From contig JAJVIH010000010.1 in NCBI GenBank assembly GCA_022072125.1, positions 1 through 40,710 of the forward strand: a DNA stretch of 40,710 nucleotides, given 5' to 3'. The stretch comes from Myxococcota bacterium (GTDB lineage Bacteria > Myxococcota > JAJVIH01). A program made the position numbers and the translations under genes. The notes under the pieces are model-generated. The model saw only the letters and a program-made list of their open reading frames with translations. It made no database searches and was not told the origin of the DNA. Below are positions 26,069 through 32,477 of this stretch, piece by piece (the stretch's first letter is position 1; every line of letters begins with the position of its first letter).

Positions 26069-27127
26069 ATGTCCAGCAACGTCATCAGTCCCGGCGCGAC
26101 CCTTCTGGTGACCGGCGCCGCCGGGTTCATCGGCTCCAATTTTGTCCGCATGCTGCATGAACGCGGCGAGGATCGCATTGTCGCCCTCGACAAGCTGACC
26201 TACGCCGGCAACCTGGAGAATCTGGAAGGCCTGGACGGAAGCAGCCGCTACACCTTTGTGCGCATGGATATTTGCGACGCCGATGGCGTTGCGGCGCTGA
26301 TCCGGGAACACCGGATTGACGCCATCGTTCACTTCGCGGCGGAAAGCCACGTGGACCGTTCCATCCTTGGCGCCGCGGAATTTATCCGCACCAATGTCGA
26401 GGGAACGCGCATCCTGCTGGATATCGCCCGCGGCCAAGGGGTGCGGCGCTTCCTGCAGGTGTCCACCGACGAGGTATACGGCTCGCTGCCGGAAGATCGC
26501 CCGGAAGTGAAATTCACCGAACAGACTCCGCTGCAGCCCAACAGTCCCTATTCGGCTTCCAAGGCCTCCGCCGACCTGCTGGTGCGGGCGTGGAATCATA
26601 CCTATGGCCTGGACACGGTGATCACCCGCTGCTCGAACAACTACGGCCCGTACCAGTTCCCCGAAAAACTCATCCCGCTCATGATCGCCAACGCGCTGGA
26701 AGACAAACCATTGCCGGTATATGGCGACGGCCAGCAGCGCCGCGACTGGATTCATGTCCGCGATCACTGCCGCGCCATTGATCTGGCTCTGCGCCGGGGG
26801 CGTTCCGGCGAAGTCTACAATGTGGGCGGCGACAACGAATTGCCCAACCTGACGGTGATCGAGGACATCCTGTCCATCCTGGGCAAACCAAGGACCCTGA
26901 TCCGTTACGTCGAGGATCGCAAAGGCCACGACCGGCGCTATTCCATTGACGGATCGTTCATCGCCGCGGAGCTGGGGTACCGTCCCCAGGTGGAATGGAA
27001 AACCGGTCTGCGGGAGACCATCCAGTGGTATGTGAACAACCGGGGCTGGTGGGAGCGGATACGTTCGGGCGCGTACCGCGATTATTATGAAAAACAATAC
27101 GCCGGGCGGCTGTCCGGCGGACAGTGA
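26069..27127 (+). CDS. rfbB: dTDP-glucose 4,6-dehydratase
   Basis: 352 residues, full length. It converts dTDP-glucose to dTDP-4-keto-6-deoxyglucose with a bound NAD. The extended SDR fold shows VTGAAGFIGSN near the N terminus, HFAAESHVDRS, STDEVYGS with the catalytic Asp-Glu pair, and YSASKAS with Tyr and Lys of the YxxxK motif. RCSNNYGPYQFPEKLIP and the C-terminal GHDRRY are specific to RmlB-type dehydratases. It is the first gene of a five-gene operon and has no clear ribosome site. Its product and that of the next gene provide an activated 6-deoxy sugar for surface polysaccharide. Confidence 0.95.
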   Translation: MSSNVISPGATLLVTGAAGFIGSNFVRMLHERGEDRIVALDKLTYAGNLENLEGLDGSSRYTFVRMDICDADGVAALIREHRIDAIVHFAAESHVDRSILGAAEFIRTNVEGTRILLDIARGQGVRRFLQVSTDEVYGSLPEDRPEVKFTEQTPLQPNSPYSASKASADLLVRAWNHTYGLDTVITRCSNNYGPYQFPEKLIPLMIANALEDKPLPVYGDGQQRRDWIHVRDHCRAIDLALRRGRSGEVYNVGGDNELPNLTVIEDILSILGKPRTLIRYVEDRKGHDRRYSIDGSFIAAELGYRPQVEWKTGLRETIQWYVNNRGWWERIRSGAYRDYYEKQYAGRLSGGQ

Positions 27128-27133
27128 GGAACC

Positions 27134-27880
27134 ATGAAAGGCGTCAAGGGCATTGTGCTCGCGGGCGGAACCGGCAGCAGGCTGTTTCCCCTGACCAAGG
27201 TGACCAACAAACACCTGCTTCCGGTCGGCCAGAAGCCGATGATCTTCTATCCCATCGAGGCGCTGACCCGCGCCGGGATTGATGAAATCCTGATCGTCAC
27301 CGGAACCGAGCATATGGGCGACGTGGTCGGCCTGCTGGGCAGCGGCAGGGAATACGGCTGCCGTTTCACCTACAAGGTGCAGGACGAAGCAGGCGGCATC
27401 GCGCAGGCGCTGGGCCTGGCGGAGGTATTCGTCGGAAACGACCGCTGCGTGGTCATTCTGGGCGACAATATCTTTCAGGACGACATCGGCCCATACGTGG
27501 AAGAATACATGAAGCAGCCGGAGGGCGCGGCCATCCTGCTCAAGGAGGTCAAGGACCCCCACCGCTTCGGCGTGGCCGAAGTGTCGGGCGGACGGGTGCT
27601 GTCCATCGAGGAAAAACCGAAGCAGCCCAAGTCCAGCCTGGCGGTGATCGGCGTGTACATGTACGACGCGCGGGTGTTCGGCGTCATCCGCGAACTGCGG
27701 CCCAGCGCACGCGGCGAACTGGAGATCACCGATGTCAACAACGCCTATCTGAAGGAGGGACGCTTGACCTCCAGCGTGTTGCGGGGGTACTGGACCGATG
27801 CGGGCACCTTTGATTCGCTCCGCCAGGCCAACGAACTGGTGACGGCGAATCCGCCCGGAGGAAAACCGTCCCATGTCTGA
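27134..27880 (+). CDS. rfbA: Glucose-1-phosphate thymidylyltransferase (short form)
   Basis: 248 residues. It makes dTDP-glucose from dTTP and glucose 1-phosphate. The nucleotidyltransferase signature is at the N terminus (GIVLAGGTGSRLFPLT), followed by NKHLLPVGQKPMI, VVILGDNIF and IEEKPKQPKSS. The length matches the ~240-residue type seen in archaea and many bacteria rather than the ~290-residue enterobacterial RmlA. Its ATG follows the rfbB stop by 6 bases and has GAGG upstream. It overlaps the next gene by 8 bases. Confidence 0.92.
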   Translation: MKGVKGIVLAGGTGSRLFPLTKVTNKHLLPVGQKPMIFYPIEALTRAGIDEILIVTGTEHMGDVVGLLGSGREYGCRFTYKVQDEAGGIAQALGLAEVFVGNDRCVVILGDNIFQDDIGPYVEEYMKQPEGAAILLKEVKDPHRFGVAEVSGGRVLSIEEKPKQPKSSLAVIGVYMYDARVFGVIRELRPSARGELEITDVNNAYLKEGRLTSSVLRGYWTDAGTFDSLRQANELVTANPPGGKPSHV

Positions 27881-28388
27881 AATCAAACAGACCAAATTCT
27901 CCCCGGAGGACAAAGGCCGCAAGGGGAAAATCCACGATGTGATCGTCAAGCCGCTGCGGGTGATTCCCGATGAGCGCGGGCGGCTGATGGAAATCCTGCG
28001 CGTGGATGACGAGCAGTTTCCCCAGTTCAAATTCGGCCAGGTTTACATGACCACGCAGTATCCCGGCGTGACCAAGGCGTGGCATTATCACCTCAAGCAG
28101 GATGACTACATGACCTGCGTGCATGGCATGGTGAAGCTGGTGCTGTACGACGACCGGGAAGAATCGCCCACCCGCGGGGTGATTCAGGAAATTTTCGTCG
28201 GCGTGCATCACCCCGTGCTGGTGTATATCCCCCGGCGCGTGTACCACGGCTGGAAAGGGGTGAGCGAGTTCGAGGCCATCGTGGTGAATACCGTGACGGA
28301 AGTGTACGACTACAAGAATCCGGATGAGTTCCGGGTGGATCCGCATACCGGCGGCATTCCCTACGACTGGTCCCGGAAGGACGGATGA
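27873..28388 (+). CDS. dTDP-4-dehydrorhamnose 3,5-epimerase-like cupin
   Basis: 171 residues, a single cupin domain of the RmlC family. PDERGRLMEI near residue 33, KAWHYHLKQ (containing the candidate catalytic His), and VYIPRRVYHGWK define the jelly-roll active site, and the ending IPYDWSRKDG is typical. It probably epimerises a dTDP-4-keto-6-deoxy sugar, but key positions differ from canonical RmlC (WHYH in place of RGLHYQ), so a related isomerase or a single-position epimerase is possible. It overlaps rfbA by 8 bases and the export gene by 4. No rmlD reductase is in the operon. Confidence 0.82.
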   Translation: MSEIKQTKFSPEDKGRKGKIHDVIVKPLRVIPDERGRLMEILRVDDEQFPQFKFGQVYMTTQYPGVTKAWHYHLKQDDYMTCVHGMVKLVLYDDREESPTRGVIQEIFVGVHHPVLVYIPRRVYHGWKGVSEFEAIVVNTVTEVYDYKNPDEFRVDPHTGGIPYDWSRKDG

Positions 28389-29020
28389 CCCCTATGTTCT
28401 GGAAGTTGCCCGCCCTCGTGGCGGCGCTGGTGATATCCCCGTGGCTGATGGGCTGCAACAACCGCTCGGGCCGCATCCAGCCCGCCGCGTTCACCCTGAC
28501 CACCGATCAGATCCGCCAGGCCCGCGACGCCATGAGCACGCTGGGTCCCGGCGACACCATCGAAGTGCGCATCTTCGGGGAAGACAAGCTGTCGGGGCAA
28601 TACAATGTGTTCTCGAACGGCACCATTCGCATGCCCATGATCAAGGAAGTCCAGGTGGCGGGCCTGACCGCCAACCAGGCCGCCGACCTGATCTCCGCGA
28701 AATACCGCGAGGGCTATCTCAAGGACCCGCAGGTCACGGTGTTCATCAGCAACGCCAAAAGCAAGAAGATCTTCATCATCGGCGAGATCAAGGAAACCGG
28801 CACCTTCCCCTACAACGAACAGATGACGGTCATTCAGGCCATCACCCTGTGCAAGGGATACACCGACTCCGCTTCGCCGAACGAGGCCCAAATCCTGCGC
28901 ATCGTCAACGGCGAGGAAGTGCGTTTCACCGTGCCGCTGGAGGACATCATGCGCGGCAAGGTCAAGAATTTCCTGCTTCTGCCGGGCGATATCCTGTACG
29001 TGCCGCGCAGCGTGTTCTGA
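28385..29020 (+). CDS. Wza-type polysaccharide export lipoprotein
   Basis: 211 residues. The signal ends LMGC near residue 24, then a polysaccharide export domain begins LGPGDTIEVRIFGE, followed by NGTIRMPMIKEVQVAGLT, with one SLBB-type part (FIIGEIKETGTFPY to LLLPGDILYVPRSVF). Wza-family proteins form the outer-membrane exit channel for capsular or exopolysaccharide. It is shorter than E. coli Wza, with only one SLBB repeat and no clear C-terminal membrane helix, as in many other bacteria. The ATG overlaps the TGA of the previous gene (ATGA). No Wzc or Wzx/Wzy partner is in the window. Confidence 0.88.
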   Translation: MTPMFWKLPALVAALVISPWLMGCNNRSGRIQPAAFTLTTDQIRQARDAMSTLGPGDTIEVRIFGEDKLSGQYNVFSNGTIRMPMIKEVQVAGLTANQAADLISAKYREGYLKDPQVTVFISNAKSKKIFIIGEIKETGTFPYNEQMTVIQAITLCKGYTDSASPNEAQILRIVNGEEVRFTVPLEDIMRGKVKNFLLLPGDILYVPRSVF

Positions 29021-29030
29021 TCGGAGCATC

Positions 29031-29987
29031 ATGGACTGGAAACAGATCTCAGTGCTGGTGACCGGAGGCGCCGGATTCATCGGCAACAACTTGGTGCGCG
29101 CCCTGCTGGATCGCGGGGCCCGCGTGCGCGTGCTCGACGACTTCAGCACCGGCCGCCGCTCCAACCTGGAGGATATGCTGGACCGGATCGAACTGCTGGA
29201 AGGCAGCGTCAGCAGCGGGATGGACTGCGCCCGCGCCTGCGCCGGCATGCATTTTGTGCTGCACGAGGCGGCGATTCCCTCGGTCGCCCGCTCGGTGGCG
29301 GATCCGGCCCGCTCCAACGCCGCCAATATTGACGGCGCCCTCAACATTCTGATCGCCGCCCGCGACGCGGGCGTGAAGCGCGTCGTCTACGCCGCCAGCA
29401 GTTCGGCCTACGGCGACACGCCCACCCTGCCCAAACACGAGGAGATGCCGCCCCGCCCCATGTCTCCCTACGCGCTGCAGAAATTCGCCGGCGAGTCGTA
29501 TTGCAGGTTGTTTTCCAGCCTGTACGGCCTGGACACCGTGGGGTTGCGCTACTTCAATATCTTCGGGCCGCGGCAGGACCCCAAAAGCGAATATTCGGCG
29601 GTCATCCCCAAATTCACCACGCTGATGCTCAACGGACAGGCGCCCACCATCTTCGGCGACGGCCAGCAGTCACGGGATTTCACCCATATTGACAATGTGA
29701 TTTTCGCCAACCTGCAGGCCATCGCCTGCGCGGATCGGCTGAACGGCGAGGTGATGAACATCGCCTGCGGAGAGCGCTACAGCCTGATTGATCTGGTGAA
29801 TATCCTCAACCAGATTCTGGGAACCCGGATCGAGCCGCGTTTCGCGCCGGGCCGCCCGGGGGACGTCAAACATTCGCTGGCCGACATCAGCAAGGCCAAA
29901 CGCCTGATCGGATACGAAGTCAAAACCCCCTTCCGCGAAGGCATCCGCCAGGCGGTGGAGTGGTACCGTTCCCATCCGTCCGCATGA
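29031..29987 (+). CDS. NAD-dependent epimerase/dehydratase, UDP-sugar C4-epimerase-like
   Basis: 318 residues of the extended SDR family. VTGGAGFIGNN binds NAD, HEAAIPSVARSV and AASSSAYGD carry the catalytic Ser region, and YALQKFAGE is the YxxxK motif. The later RYFNIFGPRQDP and the DFTHIDNV segment match WbpP/GalE-type UDP-N-acetylglucosamine or UDP-glucose 4-epimerases. It is the last gene of the sugar operon, 10 bases after the export gene, with GGAG just upstream of ATG. It probably supplies a galacto- or galacturonic-configured sugar nucleotide for the same polysaccharide. Confidence 0.88.
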   Translation: MDWKQISVLVTGGAGFIGNNLVRALLDRGARVRVLDDFSTGRRSNLEDMLDRIELLEGSVSSGMDCARACAGMHFVLHEAAIPSVARSVADPARSNAANIDGALNILIAARDAGVKRVVYAASSSAYGDTPTLPKHEEMPPRPMSPYALQKFAGESYCRLFSSLYGLDTVGLRYFNIFGPRQDPKSEYSAVIPKFTTLMLNGQAPTIFGDGQQSRDFTHIDNVIFANLQAIACADRLNGEVMNIACGERYSLIDLVNILNQILGTRIEPRFAPGRPGDVKHSLADISKAKRLIGYEVKTPFREGIRQAVEWYRSHPSA

Positions 29988-30032
29988 TTGTTCCAACGGA
30001 AAAGGACGCCCCCTGCCGCCGCATCCTGTGCG

Positions 30033-30052
30033 CCGTTTCCGCCAGGAAACGG
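30033..30052. terminator. Hairpin between the sugar operon and the convergent GST gene
   Basis: A perfect 8-base stem CCGTTTCC / GGAAACGG with loop GCCA, 46 bases after the epimerase stop. There is no T tract on either strand, so intrinsic termination is doubtful. Confidence 0.35.
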
Positions 30053-30118
30053 AATGACCCGCGGCGGGCGGCGTAATCGCCCCAAGGAAAACATACCCCG
30101 GGCGCTGCGGCCCGCGCC

Positions 30119-30889
30119 TCACGCTATCTTGCCGCGCATGGCGCCGCGTTCCTCGCGGTACAGGCGGAGAGCGAACTGGCCAGCCGGACTTTGGCGGTAG
30201 GGCTCGATGACACGGGCCAGGTCCTCCGGCGGCGTGGACATCAACCGGATGCCCGAGCCATGGTTGTCCGGACGCAGCACCGGCGCCGCCAGCGACGCGA
30301 AGGTGATATCCGCCGCCGTCAAACGGTCTCCAGTGAGGTAACGGCGGCCATCCTTCAGCAGTTCACTCGCTCCGGCGAATACCGCCTCCAGCTTCCGGAT
30401 GGAGCGCTCCGCCCCTTCGGCGTTGATCTTCAGGCCCTTGCGCATCAGTTCGCGCACCTGAGGAAAGACCATGCGGAACAGGCGCTGCTCCGCCGCCCCC
30501 GTTCCGGAGAGCAACACCGGCAGGGTCAAATCCTTGCGGTCGAGAATATGGTAGTACACCAGCCGCCGGGCCGCGGGACCCAGGTCCTTGTCGAATTGTT
30601 CCTCCAGGTCTTCCACCTGTTTGCGGATATCCGCCGGATAGAGCGTTCCCGGCGAGCCGGCCCGTTCATCGAGGTAATGCAGGATCTCGGTGGAGTCCTT
30701 CAGCACGCGATCGCCGGTCAACAACACGGGCACGGTGCGCCCACCGCCGCGCAGCTTCGAGGCCAGCGCCGAAAACAGGGGCGGATGGGCCTCTTCCACG
30801 TAATCAAAGCCGAGGCGATCCAGCGCCCAGCGGACCTTTTCGCAGTAGTGGCTGACCTTGATGGTGATGAGGCGGAATGGTTGGGCCAT
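30119..30889 (-). CDS. Glutathione S-transferase family protein
   Basis: About 256 residues. The thioredoxin-like N-terminal domain begins LITIKVSHYCEKVRWAL, then GGRTVPVLLTGD (cis-Pro) and DSTEILHYLDE, the glutathione-binding Ser-Thr/Glu region. The C-terminal helical domain has YLTGDRLTAADITFASL, the N-cap motif of GSTs. It would conjugate or use glutathione in detoxification; a glutathione synthetase gene lies 4.4 kb away. The start at 30889 is chosen because the longer frame to 30934 would read through a tRNA terminator hairpin. There is no ribosome site, and the ATG begins 5 bases after the terminator T tract. Confidence 0.85.
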   Translation of the reverse strand: MAQPFRLITIKVSHYCEKVRWALDRLGFDYVEEAHPPLFSALASKLRGGGRTVPVLLTGDRVLKDSTEILHYLDERAGSPGTLYPADIRKQVEDLEEQFDKDLGPAARRLVYYHILDRKDLTLPVLLSGTGAAEQRLFRMVFPQVRELMRKGLKINAEGAERSIRKLEAVFAGASELLKDGRRYLTGDRLTAADITFASLAAPVLRPDNHGSGIRLMSTPPEDLARVIEPYRQSPAGQFALRLYREERGAMRGKIA

Positions 30890-30893
30890 GACG

Positions 30894-30930
30894 AAAAAAG
30901 AAAAGCGGCCTGGGCGAAAGCTCAGGCCGC
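30894..30930 (-). terminator. Intrinsic terminator of the tRNA-Val/tRNA-Asp operon
   Basis: On the minus strand an 8-base stem GCGGCCTG / CAGGCCGC with a 10-base loop, followed by TTTTCTTTTTT. It begins 8 bases after the tRNA-Asp CCA end and ends 5 bases before the GST start codon. Confidence 0.9.
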
Positions 30931-30937
30931 GCATGAA

Positions 30938-31014
<77 letters not shown>

Positions 31015-31051
31015 AAAACTGGGCCGTTGTCGCGGCGTCCCTGCGGCGGAG

Positions 31052-31127
31052 TGGTGGGCGGAACAGGGCTCGAACCTGTGACCCCCTGCTTGTAAGGCAG
31101 GTGCTCTGCCAATTGAGCTATCCGCCC
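31052..31127 (-). tRNA. tRNA-Val (TAC)
   Basis: 76 bases including an encoded CCA. The acceptor stem is GGGCGGA / TCCGCCC, the D arm has TAGCTCAATTGGCAGAGCA, and the anticodon stem is CCTGC / GCAGG with loop CTTACAA, giving TAC for Val. The T arm is GGTTCGAGC. Confidence 0.96.
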
Positions 31128-31162
31128 AAGGGAGCGGTCTGGACGCCGCGCAACGGGGGCGG

Positions 31163-31191
31163 GTTATACATTCGCGCCTGCTGGCTGTCAA
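31163..31191 (-). promoter_or_regulatory. Consensus sigma70 promoter for the tRNA operon
   Basis: On the minus strand a perfect TTGACA, 17 bases, TATAAC. The bases after the -10 are GC-rich (CCCGCCC), the discriminator type linked to stringent control of stable RNA. The start would be near 31156, about 28 bases before tRNA-Val. Confidence 0.85.
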
Positions 31192-31260
31192 CAGGTTGGG
31201 TCCGGAACGATGCGGATTTTCCCCGCGCCGCCGCCGGGGGGCCGCATGAATTTTCCAGCC

Positions 31261-32103
31261 TCACCCCTGCGCCACGCGCCACATGCTGACCAGTCCCCAC
31301 GCCAGCACCGTCAGCGCCAGGGGAATATCCTTCCACACCGCGTCGGTCGGGGATTCGCCCAGCCCCTTGCGTTCGGCGATGTAGCGGTAGCGGAAGAATC
31401 CGAACAGCACAAAGGGAATCGTCACATCCAGCCGCGGGCGCGTGGTCAGCACGTACATCCCGTAAAACACCAGCGCGCCGGTGGAGGAATACAGGATAAA
31501 GCTGTCCAGCATGGGGATGCTGTATTCGCCGAGCACGCTGCGCGCCTCGCCGCCCACGTCAAGCAGTTCCTGACGGCGTTTGGTGGCCGCCAGATACAGC
31601 GCCAAGCACAGCGTGGTGATCAGCATCCACGAAGTCAGGGGCACGCCGATGGCCGCTCCGCCCGCCGTCACGCGCAACACGAACCCCGTGGCGATGGTGA
31701 AAATATCCACCACCGCCACTTTCTTGAGCTGGATGGTGTACAGCACATTCATCGCCACGTAGGCCAGGGTCACCACGCCAGTCAGCCAGTTGACGGCGAA
31801 GGCGAGCAGGGACACGCCGCCCAGCAGAACCATGGACGCCCGGGCCGCCCCAGGCGTGATGTCTCCCGCCGCGATGGGCCGGCTTTTGCTTTTCGACGGG
31901 TGGCGCCGGTCATCCATGACGTCGTGGAGGTCGTTGAACACGTAACAGAACGAGGACGCCGCGCAAAAGATCAGCGTGGTTGCAAGCGCCAGGACGAACC
32001 GGTCCGGATTGAAAACCTCGCCCGCGAACACCAGCGGCGCCATGACAAAGGCGTTTTTGATCCACTGTTTCGGTCGCAGGAGTCTGATCAGCGGCGGGGT
32101 CAT
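31261..32103 (-). CDS. UbiA-family prenyl-phosphate phosphoribosyltransferase (DPPR synthase-like)
   Basis: 280 residues with about eight to nine membrane helices. UbiA motifs are present: NDLHDVMDDRRHP as the first Asp-rich motif for Mg and phosphate, and YTIQLKKVAVVDIF for the second. RPKQWIKNAFVMAPLVF near the N terminus is the hallmark of decaprenyl-phosphate phosphoribosyltransferases, which put phosphoribose on a polyprenyl phosphate and lead to arabinofuranose donors. In mycobacteria this serves arabinogalactan; here a lipid-linked pentose donor for a surface glycan is the likely purpose. The companion epimerase genes are not in the window. The start at 32103 is favoured over 32124/32121 by conservation; ribosome sites are weak. 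Confidence 0.85.
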   Translation of the reverse strand: MTPPLIRLLRPKQWIKNAFVMAPLVFAGEVFNPDRFVLALATTLIFCAASSFCYVFNDLHDVMDDRRHPSKSKSRPIAAGDITPGAARASMVLLGGVSLLAFAVNWLTGVVTLAYVAMNVLYTIQLKKVAVVDIFTIATGFVLRVTAGGAAIGVPLTSWMLITTLCLALYLAATKRRQELLDVGGEARSVLGEYSIPMLDSFILYSSTGALVFYGMYVLTTRPRLDVTIPFVLFGFFRYRYIAERKGLGESPTDAVWKDIPLALTVLAWGLVSMWRVAQG

Positions 32104-32190
32104 GATGGTTCCCGCGGCCATCATGCCCGGGAATCCGGGCGGGTCAAAATAATCCGGAGCGCCCGGGCGGATGCACCGCGAGCGGGAGCG

Positions 32191-32203
32191 GTCATGACAT
32201 GAC
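32191..32203. promoter_or_regulatory. Short palindrome upstream of the UbiA-family gene
   Basis: GTCATG-A-CATGAC, perfect 6-base arms around a single base, 88 bases before the UbiA-family ATG. It is operator-like, but short enough to arise by chance in 374 bases of intergenic DNA. Confidence 0.3.
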
Positions 32204-32395
32204 GAACCGGCGCGGCGCGCGGAAACGGCGTGACCATGATTCCACGCCACGGCTTGCGCCTGAATATTTTTTCGCATGAAACAATCTCCGGGGCGGCTTG
32301 ACCCGGGCCGGGAGCGCGCAACCTCACCCCACATATCGCGCCCGGGCCTGAATCCGGCGCGCGGTTTTCCCGCCCCGGATTTCCCCCGTCAGAGC

Positions 32396-32424
32396 TTGGC
32401 GCCCTGGGGGATTCTCACTATGTT
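32396..32424 (+). promoter_or_regulatory. Candidate promoter for the GH31 gene
   Basis: TTGGCG, 17 bases, TATGTT, each four of six to consensus. Transcription would start near 32431, about 47 bases before the ATG. Confidence 0.4.
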
Positions 32425-32477
32425 CCAGAGGGATATCGGCAAACCTTTCACCGCACGCCCAACAGCCCTTTCACGCC

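Larger units (their letters stand above)
32104..32477. other. 374-base divergent intergenic region
   Basis: It lies between the UbiA-family gene and the GH31 gene. It holds the short palindrome at 32191-32203 and a candidate promoter for the GH31 gene. I see no gene in it; the open frame that runs through it is an upstream extension of the UbiA reading frame with no protein-like features. Confidence 0.55.

Noticed and set aside
26042-28030. 662-codon open frame on the minus strand
   Set aside because: It is antisense to rfbB, rfbA and the epimerase gene.
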